Positions 1 to 10,200 of a stretch of 62,084 nt of DNA are shown here, piece after piece. Within the stretch, counting starts at the first letter, position 1, and every line of letters starts with the position of its first letter. The DNA comes from Planctomycetaceae bacterium (GTDB taxonomy: Bacteria; Planctomycetota; Planctomycetia; Planctomycetales; Planctomycetaceae), in contig JAWKUA010000031.1 of the NCBI GenBank assembly GCA_041398785.1, forward strand, positions 1 to 62,084, given 5' to 3'. The notes under the pieces were generated by a model. It made no database searches. It saw only the letters and a program-made list of their open reading frames with translations, and was not told where the DNA came from. Made by a program: the position numbers and the translations under genes.

Positions 1-200
1 CGGTGGCGTGAGCCACCGGTCAGATGCCGAATTCCTGTCCAAAGCCCCGACGGGGCGATACAGCTTTCGCCGCAGCGGATGTGTCGGCCCTTCAGGCCTG
101 CGGACGCGGAGGCACCGACTTCCGGAGCCTGTCGGCTCCGGCTGACGTTGTGCCTGCCCTCCGGGCATCAACACCCGGAAACGCAAGGTTGTCGGATCGC
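1..200. repeat. Mosaic of short GC-rich hairpins, intergenic
   Basis: This gene-free stretch contains several perfect short inverted repeats. Positions 1-18 pair seven bases around a GTGA loop. Positions 44-56 pair GCCCC with GGGGC. Positions 122-141 pair CCGGAGCC with GGCTCCGG around TGTC. The stems are joined by similarly GC-rich sequence. I see no credible gene in 1-407: the ORFs there are short and lack family features. The mosaic resembles the intergenic repeat patches common in planctomycete genomes. That is from general familiarity, not from a search. Confidence 0.5.
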
Positions 201-407
201 AACGGCAGATCCGATCGAAGTCTCCGAAGGAATGACGGCGAACGCCAGCAAGCCTTCATCGACCGATTCTTCAGCAACACCCCCATTCCCCGGAAGAGCC
301 GGATTTTCTGTCCTGGACGAGGTCACGAATCCATACGATTTGCCGCAGGTCCGGTCTTCCCGTCTCGTCCGCTACGGCGGCTGGGATCAACGTGTCCGCC
401 GGATGCT

Positions 408-1388
408 TTACGCGACATGTTCCGCGAATAGTTCTGCGATCACATCTTCCAGCGGACGTTCGGCGACGCTGACGTCTTCGATCGTGTATTGGCTCAGGAT
501 ACCGGAAAGCACGCCGGACACTTTCTGACGTTCCACCTGCAGGCGAATTTTTGGAAAGCGGTTCTCCAGGACCAGGCCGAAACGATCGATGCCGGCCGGT
601 TCGCTGCTGTTGGCAAAGTGTAACTCGATGATCTTGTCGCGGCTGAAACGGTCGGTGATCTGGTTCAGTGATCCGTCGTGAATCACCGTGCCCTTGTTGA
701 TCACGATCGCTCGTTCGCAAAGTGCTTCCACGTCTTTCATGTAGTGGCTGGTCAGAATGACGGTGATGTTCTGCTCCTTCTGATAGCGGCGCAGGAACTG
801 CTGCACCTTGCGCTGGCTGACGACGTCCAGGCCGATCGTGGGTTCGTCCAGAAACAGCACGTCGGGCCGGTGCAGCAGAGCGGCGATGAGTTCCATCCGC
901 ATGCGTTCACCCAGCGACAGTTCCCGCACCGGCTGGCTCATCAGAGCAACGACGTCCAGCAATTCGGTCAGTTCTGTCAGCCGGGGCTGATAGTCGGCGT
1001 TGTCGATGCGATAGATTTCCTTGTGCAGCCGGAACGATTCCTGAGCCGGCAGGTCCCACCACAGTTGTTCCTTCTGCCCGGTAACGAGCGAAAATCGGCG
1101 GCGGTACGCGTTCTCGCGTTTCCACGGAACATAGCCCAGTACCGTCGCAGTGCCGGAGGTGGGCACGATGAGTCCGGAGAGCAGTTTCAGCGTCGTGGTC
1201 TTGCCGGCTCCGTTCGGCCCCAGAAACGCCAGCATCTCACCGGTCCGGATGTCGAAGCTGACGTCGTTCACCGCGCGCACTTCGCGGAATTCACGGTGAA
1301 ACAATCCGCTGAGCGACGCGAACAGTCCTTCGCGCTTTCGGAAGACTTTATAGGTACGGCACAGGTTTCGGACTTCGATGGCAGACAT
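408..1388 (-). CDS. ABC transporter ATP-binding protein
   Basis: ATPase subunit of an ABC exporter, about 326 residues. A Walker A motif (GPNGAGKTT), an ABC signature (LSLGERMR) and a Walker B motif (DVLFLDEPTIGLD) followed by the H-loop (LTSHYMKD) are all visible. The extra C-terminal part after the nucleotide-binding domain fits the NatA/CcmA-type ATPases that energise ABC-2 permeases. The start chosen is the internal ATG of MSAIEV at 1388; 12 upstream codons add nothing conserved. No permease follows in the 407 bases to the window edge, so the partner may lie outside the window or elsewhere. Substrate is unknown. Confidence 0.9.
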   Translation of the reverse strand: MSAIEVRNLCRTYKVFRKREGLFASLSGLFHREFREVRAVNDVSFDIRTGEMLAFLGPNGAGKTTTLKLLSGLIVPTSGTATVLGYVPWKRENAYRRRFSLVTGQKEQLWWDLPAQESFRLHKEIYRIDNADYQPRLTELTELLDVVALMSQPVRELSLGERMRMELIAALLHRPDVLFLDEPTIGLDVVSQRKVQQFLRRYQKEQNITVILTSHYMKDVEALCERAIVINKGTVIHDGSLNQITDRFSRDKIIELHFANSSEPAGIDRFGLVLENRFPKIRLQVERQKVSGVLSGILSQYTIEDVSVAERPLEDVIAELFAEHVA

Positions 1389-1511
1389 GCCGGGATGGTA
1401 ATGTGCCGCACGATCACTCACCAATTGCGCCGAAGAAAATCCCCCGAAGCGGTGAAAAACAAAGGGAACCTCTCACCATCGCGAACCGAATGAAAGGCCG
1501 ATTCCGGCCGA

Positions 1512-2681
1512 CTATCCGGGTGTATCCGACCGTGTCAATTCAATGTAGAGCGGAACTTCGATGATCGGAACCAGCGGATGGTTCGTTTCGATACGGATGT
1601 CTGTCTTGAAAAATTCCTGACCGGAGACTGCGTCGGGAGCCGCACTGATCTCTACACATATACAGGCTGTTTCGTTGTCCGAACCTGCATCACATGCGGA
1701 AACTGTAGCGCCTGACCACACGCAGGCAGCGTCAACGATTTCAAGCCTGTGACCGTCATTGGACCGAAGGATAACACGGCGTGTTGTGGGGTTCGCGCCG
1801 ACGTCGGCGGGCAGGGCAGACGCAGAGATAAACAGTGTCTTCGGTGCCACGCCAATAGGCGGGCTGCAAACAGCATCCACCGTTACGGCCCGCGTCGAGT
1901 CGGGAGTTTTGTCGGCATACACAAAGCGAGCGCGCATTCGGACTCGCCCAGCGTCCCAGTGGGGTACCTGCGTTTCGAATCTGACGGTGTACGCCCGCTG
2001 GATGATGTGCCCGTCTGGTGAACGCCGGTGTGGCTGATCTCTGAAACCCGGCAGGAGATTGCACTCAAGACGCCGATCAGTCGATACCGCGCCGATAATC
2101 CAGGCGGGAGCGTCCGGTTGCTCAGCGGTGTAGACCCTGATGTCGCGTGTCATCGTTTCCCCGGGTACAAATCCACGAAATTCCAATCGGTCAGGAACCG
2201 GCTGCAGTTCCGAGTACGCATGAATGGGCGGAGGTTCTTCCCCGACCAGGGTTATGGGAATTTCCAGTTCCGGCGCGTCGGCATCGGTGCTAATGCGAAC
2301 TACGGTGCTCTGTTCGCCAAATTCCGGCGGATGCAGCGTCAGCTTCAGATCTGTTGATTCTCCGGCAGCCAACTCGTTAACTGAAAGCGGCCCCGGCATC
2401 GAGCATTCACAAGACTTGTGCACACTGAGGATTCGGATGGTATTGCCTGTCGGATTCCGCAGAGCAATTGTGACATGGTGGGCAGGTTTACCGGAACGTC
2501 GAATCAAAAGTCCGGGCGGATCCGCGAGAAGCTGTGTCACTACTGACGACTGTGGCGTGCTATCCACAGCGGCTGCGTCCGGCTGACGAATCGCAATGCG
2601 ATAAAGGAGTCGGCCGCAGAAGCCCCAGACGATCAAACCGACGACAGACAGCGTCACAGCAATGACACATGCAGCTCGCAC
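1512..2681 (-). CDS. DUF1573 domain-containing membrane-anchored protein
   Basis: A 389-residue protein with one N-terminal hydrophobic segment (residues about 3-23) acting as signal or anchor, followed by an extracytoplasmic region. Residues about 70-150 carry the DUF1573 pattern: an Ig-like strand region, a C-x-C motif in HKSCECSMP, then an AAGESTDLKLTLHP segment. The rest looks beta-rich and may hold further Ig-like domains. The start is GTG, with GGAG nine bases upstream. It begins 24 bases after the C39-pseudopilin gene on the same strand, so the two are probably cotranscribed. Function is unknown; the setting suggests an envelope role. Confidence 0.75.
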   Translation of the reverse strand: MRAACVIAVTLSVVGLIVWGFCGRLLYRIAIRQPDAAAVDSTPQSSVVTQLLADPPGLLIRRSGKPAHHVTIALRNPTGNTIRILSVHKSCECSMPGPLSVNELAAGESTDLKLTLHPPEFGEQSTVVRISTDADAPELEIPITLVGEEPPPIHAYSELQPVPDRLEFRGFVPGETMTRDIRVYTAEQPDAPAWIIGAVSTDRRLECNLLPGFRDQPHRRSPDGHIIQRAYTVRFETQVPHWDAGRVRMRARFVYADKTPDSTRAVTVDAVCSPPIGVAPKTLFISASALPADVGANPTTRRVILRSNDGHRLEIVDAACVWSGATVSACDAGSDNETACICVEISAAPDAVSGQEFFKTDIRIETNHPLVPIIEVPLYIELTRSDTPG

Positions 2682-2705
2682 TGGTATGGCTCCAATCGTC
2701 GGGTG

Positions 2706-4388
2706 TCAGAAGTCGGAGATCATTTCCTCACCGCGAACGCTGCCAAGTGCTCGCCAGACTGAGAGATCAATACCATCGTTCACAGGCCGCGCCGCACCGT
2801 CACCAAAGACAACGTTGACTGCGCCGCGGTGCAGACTTCGAGCGGAAACAGCGCCCTGACCATGACCATGGCCGAGGTAACCGTAACCACAGTCGGGAGT
2901 CGGGCTGTTCGGCGCAAGTACGTGGTTGTACAGCGTCTGCGGGTACCCACCCAGCAGCCATGTGTACCCCGCAAACGACGAATGCCGGATGTCGGTTGAA
3001 GTCACCAGCCGACACGCTCGCACGACATCGTCCGGCAACAGGAAATACCAATTCCCGGGTGGCATCCTGCTGACGTCTGCGACATCGCGGTCGGGAGTAA
3101 ATCTGGAATGATCCTGATCACCGGCCAGCCGTTCGCTGAACATCGCGGTCTGTGATAGTCCGTCACGAACAGACGACAGGCGAGTTCCATTGAAACGGAC
3201 GAACATACCCATCTTCGCGCTGTTGCTGCTACTGTCCGATGCGGGTGCCGTCGAATGAACGCCCGGCGTTGTTCCCGCGCAGCCCCGGTAGCTGATGCCA
3301 TTCCGTGCAAGCCCGTCAGTCGGACAAAGGAAGACTGGAACACGGATTCTCAGCAGGTTGCCGTTCAATTCACTTCCCGGTGGATCACTGCCGAGCCCGC
3401 TTCCGTTCTCCTCTCTGTTGATCTGGTCAAACAGTGCCCGTTGATCCAGGAACGGCAGGAGTTGAGCCTGCACCGACAGGTTAGTTTTCACCGGGCCACG
3501 TTCTCCGTCCCTTCGCCTGCCGCGATAGGACGGCAGAAACCCGTGAGCCGCTTCGAACTGCAGGCTGGCCGTTCCAATCTGCCGGAGATTGTTCAAACAC
3601 TGCACTTGCCGGCTTCGTTCGCGCGCGGATTGCACTGCCGGAACAATGATCGCAAGAACGACGCTGATCACGGCCATTGAAACTAACGATTCAATTGCCG
3701 TCAGGCCACGGCGCGCACTCGCTGAACCACCGGCACAGTTGGATCTGACGCGAAGGCGAATAGCTACTCTTCGACTCGCTCCTTCCGTCGACCGCTTTGT
3801 TCGCGGCCAGAGGACTGACGTCAGCAACAAACAAATCGTGGGAATGGCCCATTTCATCCCGGCAAACGACGACCGCCGTGGCAGGAGTCGAGCGAGATTT
3901 GCGGCACTGGCGGCCAAATGAAGGGCGGTCCCGTCCCACTGCCATCTCGCCCGAAGCTCCGCTTCCGATACCCAGGCAGGCATTCTCGGCGTATCACTAA
4001 TCAACACCTGACCATTCCGCGATGCCAACATTGCTACGAAGTGCCGACGACCGTCCGGAAGGACGATCGGGACGACGGCCGTCGATTCTGCCAACGTGAA
4101 ATCAGGAGCTGCGTCCGGCCACCGCAGCGCCCGGTGGTAAACACCGAGCGAATCACAAACTCCGGAAAGCTCTGCAAGATTGTATTCCTGGTCGGTTGTG
4201 GGAAGCATCTCCCGCAACGCTGAGTAGGCGATCGGTCGATCAAGTGCCGTCAGGCAAACCTGGAGACTCAGCAGTCCGCAGGAGTTTTCGCCGTACATTG
4301 CCGTCTCGCCCCCGTGACACGACGAGAATGCAACGCCGCAGAGCGTTGCAACAAGCAGCGATCCTGACTTCCGTCGCAGACTATTCAC
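2706..4388 (-). CDS. C39-family peptidase domain fused to a DUF1559 pseudopilin-like domain
   Basis: 560 residues with two modules. Residues 11-24 are a hydrophobic export segment ending in Cys24. Residues 30-160 match the C39 papain-like fold, with Cys37 in ENSCGLLSL, His116 in RRHFVAML and Asp132 in VLISDTPRM; the spacing fits the C39 Cys-His-Asp triad. A membrane segment (178-194) and a basic linker follow. Residues 226-250 are then a prepilin-type signal (RRGLTAIESL, Gly228, Glu233 at +5) leading into a DUF1559 domain with CLNNLRQIG and a C-terminal H-x9-DG motif (HRGAVNVVFGDG). The start is GTG with GGAG seven bases upstream. It sits in an operon with the LolA-like and DUF1573 genes. The fusion seems unusual: cleavage after Gly228 would separate the peptidase from the pilin. 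Confidence 0.8.
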   Translation of the reverse strand: MNSLRRKSGSLLVATLCGVAFSSCHGGETAMYGENSCGLLSLQVCLTALDRPIAYSALREMLPTTDQEYNLAELSGVCDSLGVYHRALRWPDAAPDFTLAESTAVVPIVLPDGRRHFVAMLASRNGQVLISDTPRMPAWVSEAELRARWQWDGTALHLAASAANLARLLPRRSSFAGMKWAIPTICLLLTSVLWPRTKRSTEGASRRVAIRLRVRSNCAGGSASARRGLTAIESLVSMAVISVVLAIIVPAVQSARERSRQVQCLNNLRQIGTASLQFEAAHGFLPSYRGRRRDGERGPVKTNLSVQAQLLPFLDQRALFDQINREENGSGLGSDPPGSELNGNLLRIRVPVFLCPTDGLARNGISYRGCAGTTPGVHSTAPASDSSSNSAKMGMFVRFNGTRLSSVRDGLSQTAMFSERLAGDQDHSRFTPDRDVADVSRMPPGNWYFLLPDDVVRACRLVTSTDIRHSSFAGYTWLLGGYPQTLYNHVLAPNSPTPDCGYGYLGHGHGQGAVSARSLHRGAVNVVFGDGAARPVNDGIDLSVWRALGSVRGEEMISDF

Positions 4389-4448
4389 TCGTGTCTCCGT
4401 CGATTGGAAATGCCACGATCCGACGATGGTGTTACACGCCGGCAGGAA

Positions 4449-4748
4449 TCACCACGATGCGCATACAGTGATTGTCGCCATCGCAGGCAGAATCACGACC
4501 GGGGAAAGGGAGTACCAGCGAGCACGGAACCACAAGCGGGCAGCGCCGAAAACAGCACTATTTCTCAATCTGGCCACTCGGCGGTGCGTCAGTACCCGCC
4601 TTGTGGCCCGTGCAATCTCGTTTTCGGCGGCTGGCCTGTGTTCCCGGAATACGATCTCGAGATGTACGGCTGCCGCCACACCATTGATGGAGCTATGGCC
4701 CACCCGTGATATGAGCATGACGGACCGATTACGACGAACAGAAACCAA
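4449..4748 (-). CDS. Small hypothetical protein, uncertain
   Basis: A 99-residue frame that begins 7 bases after the LolA-like gene ends and stops 60 bases before the C39-pseudopilin gene. It therefore fills the only gap in this operon. The protein is basic and ends in a hydrophobic stretch (residues about 79-99) that could be a membrane segment. No ribosome binding site is clear at either possible Met (residues 1 and 11), and no family is recognised. Position argues for it and lack of translation signals against. It may be just operon spacer. Confidence 0.3.
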   Translation of the reverse strand: MVSVRRNRSVMLISRVGHSSINGVAAAVHLEIVFREHRPAAENEIARATRRVLTHRRVARLRNSAVFGAARLWFRARWYSLSPVVILPAMATITVCASW

Positions 4749-4755
4749 AGCTGAA

Positions 4756-5871
4756 TCAATGTGTCAGCGAATGACGGACACGCAGGACAACTGCCGCCAG
4801 CAGCAATGCAACAGACGCCGTTAGAAACCAGGAAAACAACGATGGCCCATGCGGCGTTGCGTCAAGCGGGACCATTCCATCGTTCTCAAGTCGTAGCAAC
4901 TCTGCAGCAGCAAGTCGGCGCTGTTCATCCGCGATGCGGTCAAGTTCGCTGGCTGTTCCCGAAACATACTGGCGCGGCCTTGACGCGCTCCGACTATCAA
5001 TGACAACCGTTCCGGGAGGGACGGCGACAACGAATCTTTCATCGGCGACCGGATGATTCACGGAAATGTCAGTGACGGTGACCTGATGCCTGCTGTCAGC
5101 GAATTTTCCTCTCGTGAGTGCAACATGGTCCTGCACAGTGACAAACAGCGGCACGATACGGTTGTCTCGTGTCGGATCACGGCACGTCGTAAACTCCGTA
5201 ACTGCAACTTCCCAGGATCGTTCGGTTGCGTTCTCAAGTTGTTGCCAGTCAACCCGAATTCGACGAGGCAGATAGCTGTTTCCCGGATCAAACCAGGCCG
5301 AATATCGGCAACGACCGACAACACCGAAATCCACTTTCACACAATCGTGCCCCGCGACAGATTCAACTCCCACCACAGTTGCCTGCCGCTGACTCAGCAA
5401 ATCTACAAGGCTGAGGTCGGTACCCGGAAGGCTTCGGCCAAGAAAGTCATCCGGCTTGGGCAGCCCGGAGAAGGTGTTGTCGCCGCCCGAATGCACGCGA
5501 TAGGCCGGTACGGTTCCATCCCTGCCACTCCATGTCACGGTGTGCGTGTCCCGCCCGTCAAACAAATGCCGGCTTCGCTTCGGAAGGTCCGGCGAACCTT
5601 CGACAGCGACCGCCTTATCGGCATTGATTTGCATGCCGCGCTGAACCCAGACGACGGTCGTACTCTCTTTCCGGTCCCCGTCATGGTCCTGATGGTCAAG
5701 CGATGCATGATACGAATCGAATGAAGCAATTTGCGCTTCAATGGAATCGATCGACTCAACCTGATCGGTGTATGCAGCCCGAATGAGCTCTAGCGAAGGG
5801 ACATCCGAAGACGTCGGCACCATCGATGATGCCACCGCAGTCAATGCAACGAACACGGCGTGGAAGGGCAT
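4756..5871 (-). CDS. Exported LolA-like (outer-membrane lipoprotein-sorting fold) protein with C-terminal anchor
   Basis: 371 residues. Residues 1-20 form a signal peptide and residues about 345-365 a C-terminal membrane segment followed by a short basic tail. The middle part resembles the LolA/MucB-like fold of planctomycete secreted proteins: a SIEAQIASF-type first helix, a long beta region, and the segment VESVAGHDCVKVDFG, typical of DUF2092/LolA-like proteins. AGGGAG lies about eight bases upstream of the start, supporting 5871. It is the first gene of the minus-strand operon leading to the C39-pseudopilin and DUF1573 genes, so an envelope or surface-assembly role is plausible. Function is inferred only from fold and neighbours. 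Confidence 0.6.
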   Translation of the reverse strand: MPFHAVFVALTAVASSMVPTSSDVPSLELIRAAYTDQVESIDSIEAQIASFDSYHASLDHQDHDGDRKESTTVVWVQRGMQINADKAVAVEGSPDLPKRSRHLFDGRDTHTVTWSGRDGTVPAYRVHSGGDNTFSGLPKPDDFLGRSLPGTDLSLVDLLSQRQATVVGVESVAGHDCVKVDFGVVGRCRYSAWFDPGNSYLPRRIRVDWQQLENATERSWEVAVTEFTTCRDPTRDNRIVPLFVTVQDHVALTRGKFADSRHQVTVTDISVNHPVADERFVVAVPPGTVVIDSRSASRPRQYVSGTASELDRIADEQRRLAAAELLRLENDGMVPLDATPHGPSLFSWFLTASVALLLAAVVLRVRHSLTH

Positions 5872-6159
5872 GATTCAGGCTCCCTTTCGGTCGGCCGATT
5901 TGCCAAATGCCATCCTGTTCCATCATTCAGAATAACATTCAGGGGGGGGCATGGAACCCCGTGCTGTGAGAATCTCAGGAAATCCGGGATTCAATCCTTT
6001 CGGATTCCGTGGCTTCAAAACGCACGCCGTTTGACATCAGCCAATGAACGCGCGACACACTCAATCTACAGACATGAAGATGCTGAGTCGGCTGTGGTAA
6101 CGTTGCCGGACGGAGTTTGCGGACCGACTCCCCCGCTTTGAATGCAAGCGTTTGCGGCG

Positions 6160-7128
6160 TCACAGACGTCGTCTTGCCGGCTCCGTTGACACTTCCAGAC
6201 ACGCGGCCGCGTCGATGTTGCCGCCGGAAATAATCAGGCCGACTCGCCGGTTTCGAAAGCGTTCCGGATGCTGCATCACGCATGCCAGCGGGACGGCTCC
6301 GGACGGTTCCACCACCAGCTTTGCTTCGTTCAGCAGCATCCGGGTCGCGGCAAGAATGCTGTCTTCCGACGCCAGCAGGATCTCGTCAACCTGTTCGTGA
6401 ATGATCGGGAACGTGATTGATCCCAGCGCCGTCCGCAGGCCGTCGGCGATTGTGTCGTATCGAGTCGGCTGCTGGATTTGTCCGCTGCTGAGACTTCGAA
6501 ACGCATCGTCTGCCAGCGCGGGTTCGGCGGCGATGACCCGGATATCCGGACGAACGGACTTTACGGCGATCAGGGTTCCCGACAACAGACCGCCACCGCC
6601 GACGGGCACCACGATGACATCCAGTTGACTGGTCTGTTCCAGCAGTTCCAGCGACGCGGTTCCCTGCCCGGCGATGACATTGACATCGTTGAACGGATGC
6701 ACGGGGACAGCACCCGTCGCGTCGATGATCTTCTGAGCCGCCGCTTCGCGCGACGCGGAATCGGGCTCACAGAATTCCGGTTCGACGCCCAGCTTCCGCA
6801 CGGCTTCGATCTTGATGGCTCGCGAGTTGCGCGGCATCACAATGCGGGCCGTGATGCCTCGCAGTTTCGCCGCGCGAGCCACCGCCGCCGCATGATTGCC
6901 CGACGAATGAGCGACAACTCCCCGCGCCGCGTCTTCATCCGTCAGCGAAAGCACGGCATTGCAGGCACCGCGAGCCTTGAACGCTCCGCCGTGCTGCATG
7001 TTCTCGCACTTGAAGAACAACCGCGCACCAAGCTGTTCATCAAGCTCGGGAAAATCCAGTACCGGCGTGCGAATGACGAAATCGCGAATACGATCCGCGG
7101 CAGCGTGGATGTCAGTGAGGTGGAGCAT
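6160..7128 (-). CDS. Threonine/serine dehydratase family (PLP-dependent)
   Basis: About 322 residues, a fold-type II PLP enzyme. The PLP lysine lies in GGAFKARGA, the substrate loop is SSGNHAAAVA, and the phosphate-binding glycine loop is PVGGGGLLSG. The family includes catabolic threonine dehydratase (TdcB) and serine racemase, and length and motifs fit either; no ACT regulatory domain is present. The start is the ATG at 7128; upstream in-frame codons run into a heptanucleotide repeat array and are probably untranslated. It follows the secretin-like gene on the same strand by about 110 bases, a spacer made largely of repeats. Exact substrate is undetermined. Confidence 0.88.
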   Translation of the reverse strand: MLHLTDIHAAADRIRDFVIRTPVLDFPELDEQLGARLFFKCENMQHGGAFKARGACNAVLSLTDEDAARGVVAHSSGNHAAAVARAAKLRGITARIVMPRNSRAIKIEAVRKLGVEPEFCEPDSASREAAAQKIIDATGAVPVHPFNDVNVIAGQGTASLELLEQTSQLDVIVVPVGGGGLLSGTLIAVKSVRPDIRVIAAEPALADDAFRSLSSGQIQQPTRYDTIADGLRTALGSITFPIIHEQVDEILLASEDSILAATRMLLNEAKLVVEPSGAVPLACVMQHPERFRNRRVGLIISGGNIDAAACLEVSTEPARRRL

Positions 7129-7130
7129 AG

Positions 7131-7158
7131 TGAATCGTAAACAGGGAATAGTAAATTG
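7131..7158. repeat. Heptanucleotide array, TGAATAG-like
   Basis: Four 7-bp units (TGAATCG, TAAACAG, GGAATAG, TAAATTG) lie immediately upstream of the dehydratase start. They are the reverse-complement form of the ACTATTC array at 7211. Confidence 0.6.
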
Positions 7159-7210
7159 TTCCGGCCCCATCCGCACGGCACGGCCGAGTCTGATCGAAAC
7201 TGTACGACAT

Positions 7211-7252
7211 ACTATTCACTATTCACTATTCGCTATCTCACTATTCTCCATT
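7211..7252. repeat. Heptanucleotide array, ACTATTC-like
   Basis: Three exact ACTATTC units followed by three degenerate ones, all in 7-bp register. The TAG stop codon of the secretin-like gene (7241-7243) lies inside the array, so the repeat forms the 3' end of that gene. Confidence 0.7.
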
Positions 7253-10200
7253 CACTGCCGCCGGCTGGCCGCCGATGGCCACGCCCTGGCCTGGCTGACC
7301 GTTCGTCTGACCATTGTTGCCGGGCTGCTGCGGCTGTTGCTGCTGTGGTTGTGCCGTGCCCAGGGCCTGTGACAGCTTTTCGTGAAGCAGTCCGATATCG
7401 ACTGTCGGGCCGACTCTGACCACCTGCATCGACGCTGACGACAGCGCGGCCTTGTCGAGTTCTTCGATCATGGCTTCGATGGTGTCCATCAGCGCGGCCG
7501 TGGATGAGACAATCAGAGTATTGCTGTTGGGGTCGACGCCGATGGAAATCAGACCTTTGAACCGAATGGGATTTTCGTCATCTCCGCCGTCGCCGCCTCC
7601 GCCGTCGAAGTACGAGATGACTCGCGTTTCCCGCTGTTCTCCTTCGTTCTTCTGCAGTGCCTTGTCGTTGGAACTCAGCAGGTCGCGGAAGACGTCCTTG
7701 ACGGCGTTCGCAACAGTTTCCGCCTTCGCGTTGTCCAGTTTGAACAGTTTTGTGACTCGCATGGACCGCGTGTCGGCTGGTTCCGGGACGTCGTAAATTT
7801 CTATCAGTTCCTCGATGGTCTGCATCTGGCGAGCGTCCGCGTCCCGCACCAGAATCGTGCTGGTGAAATTGTCGTAGATGAACTGCGGCTGACGACGGCG
7901 AGACAGGCTGTGGTTGCCCCGGACCTTCTTTTCCGTCGGCCGATATCCGTACCACGGATCGTACGACATGGACGATTCGGTCTGAGCTTCCGCTTCGAAG
8001 TATTCTTCCAGACTAAGCGTCACCCAGGACGCCGTGGCATATTTCAGCGTAAAGACTTTGTAGTTTCGCGCTGGCCTGGCGACCTGCCGCATCAGGTCTT
8101 CCATGTCGTTCAATGCGCTGATGTCCTCACTGCTGATCATCAGGCGACCGTCTTCCAGCAGCGAGAACCTGATCGGCGCGTCGGCGGAATTTCTTCGGGG
8201 CGGCACGTCCGCGGGAAACTCGCCCCCCGCCGCGTCGTCGTCCGCCAGCATCGCAAAGAACGCATCGGCAGACGGCGCCGCGCGACGGGAGCCGGATGCG
8301 GTTGATGCCGACGTGACGGGGATCGTGATCGGCCGCAGGTCTTCGATCGCACCGTTCGCCGTGGTTACCGGTGTCGAACCGCCGTTGACGCGACGATTGT
8401 CTTCCGGCGCTGCATCGTCACCGGATTCGTTGTTGATCGCTTCGGGCAGGTCGAATTTCAGTTCGTTGTTGCGGCGCCAAAGCTGCTGCAGCTTTCGTTT
8501 CAGAAGTTCCGGATCTTCGCCGGGAGAAAGTTCAAACACGCGCAGCCCGTCGTCGCGCTTGTTGGGATCGGGAAGTTCTCCCAGCTTTTGCAGCAGGCTT
8601 TTGATTTCTTCCATTTCGACGCTGTTGGCATACACCAGCAGGCGATTTTCCTGCAGATCCGCGTCGATCCTGAAGCCGGCGTCTTCCTTTTCTTCCTGCT
8701 GCTGCATTCCATAGTAGTAATAGCCGTAGTTGCGAGACCTGCTGCGGCTGTTGTCGTCTTCTTCTTCCGGGCCCATCAGCATTCGAATCGTGCCGGCGAC
8801 ATATTCGGCGTCGAGCCGCCGCAGCGGAATGACGTCAAATGACCGGCCGGACTGGTCCAGGCGATCAACCAGCGTGGTGATCGTCAGGTGATCCGCCAGA
8901 CTTGCCCAGGCAACGATCGATTTCTTCTTGTCGTCAACCTTCAGCACCGTGCCGGGATCGAGATCGCCGAGTTCCTGCAGCAGGTCGGCCAGAGTCTGCG
9001 GGTTGATGGTTTCCAGCCGGTACACCTTCATGCGACTGATGTTCTGCAGCAGCGAGTTCGTTGCTTCGCCGGGCACGTCGATCTGTTCAATCGCCTTTTC
9101 GATGATTGCCATCTGATCCGGCGCGGCCTGGGCCAGAATCATGTTTTCGCGCTGATTCAGTACCAGCCGTGTTTTGACCGGTTCACGAGACCCGGCACCA
9201 CCGCCTTTGCCGGCGGCGTTTTGCATCTGTTGCTGCATCTGCTGCATCTGCTGCTGCATTTGCTGTTGCATCTGACGCATCATGTTGCCGTCCATCCCGC
9301 CGCCGCCACCGCCGCCACCGGCGCCGCCTTCCTTGTCAATGCCCAACAGGCTGTACAGCAGATCGATGACTTCGTTGGCTCGGCGATGTTCCAGGCGAAA
9401 GGTCCGGACGAGTTGTTCCTGGCCGTCGTCGGACTGTTCGGACTGAATGATGTTGCGAATGTCTCGCAGGCTGCCCGCCGTGTCGACGATTTCCAGGCGG
9501 TTCGTGCGGCTGAGCTTGTGGATCTTGCCCGCACTGCTCAGCAAAGGCTTCAGTTCTTCGACGGCTTCGTCGGCGATCAGCCAGTCCAGGTCAAACGACA
9601 CCTTCACCATGGAATGATCCGGCAGACTGTCAAGTTCTTCCGGTTCGACTCGCCGCACCAGAGCCGGATTCAGATCGGCTGTTTTCACAACGCTCAGAAT
9701 TTCGCCGTCCAGCAGCATGGCGTATCCGCGAGACAGCAGGTGACGATTCAGCAGATCACGTGCTTCGTCCAGCGTATAGGCGCGCGTGGTGGTCAGGTTC
9801 AGAAAGTCGCCGGGAAGTTCCTGCCAGTCGAGCGACAACTGAGATTCATCGGCCAGCCATTGAAGCACGGTTTGCCAGGGCTGCCCGCGAAGATTGAAAC
9901 GAATCCGGCCGGATTCCTCTTTGACCACTTCATCTGCAATCGACTGAGCCGGCTGTTCTGTTTTGGACGGACGCTTGATGGCTTCCGGAGTCCCTGTCGC
10001 GGCGTCCTTCTTACCGTCTTTGGATTCGCCGGGGGACTTGTTCGCATCGCCCGGCGTCGCTGACGGCGGCTGTCCGTTCTGACCGGGTGCGGTCGCCGGA
10101 GACGCCGGCTGGGCGTTCTGCGGACTCGCCGCGGCCGGCGTTTCAACGGCAAACGCCTCCTGCCCGACCACCTTCGCTGCCGGACATACGCAGCACAGGC

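Noticed and set aside
8888..10063. 391-residue plus-strand ORF antisense to the secretin N-domain gene
   Set aside because: It translates the complement of conserved ring repeats and the Met/Gln repeat (giving Leu/His repeats); no start signal or family match.
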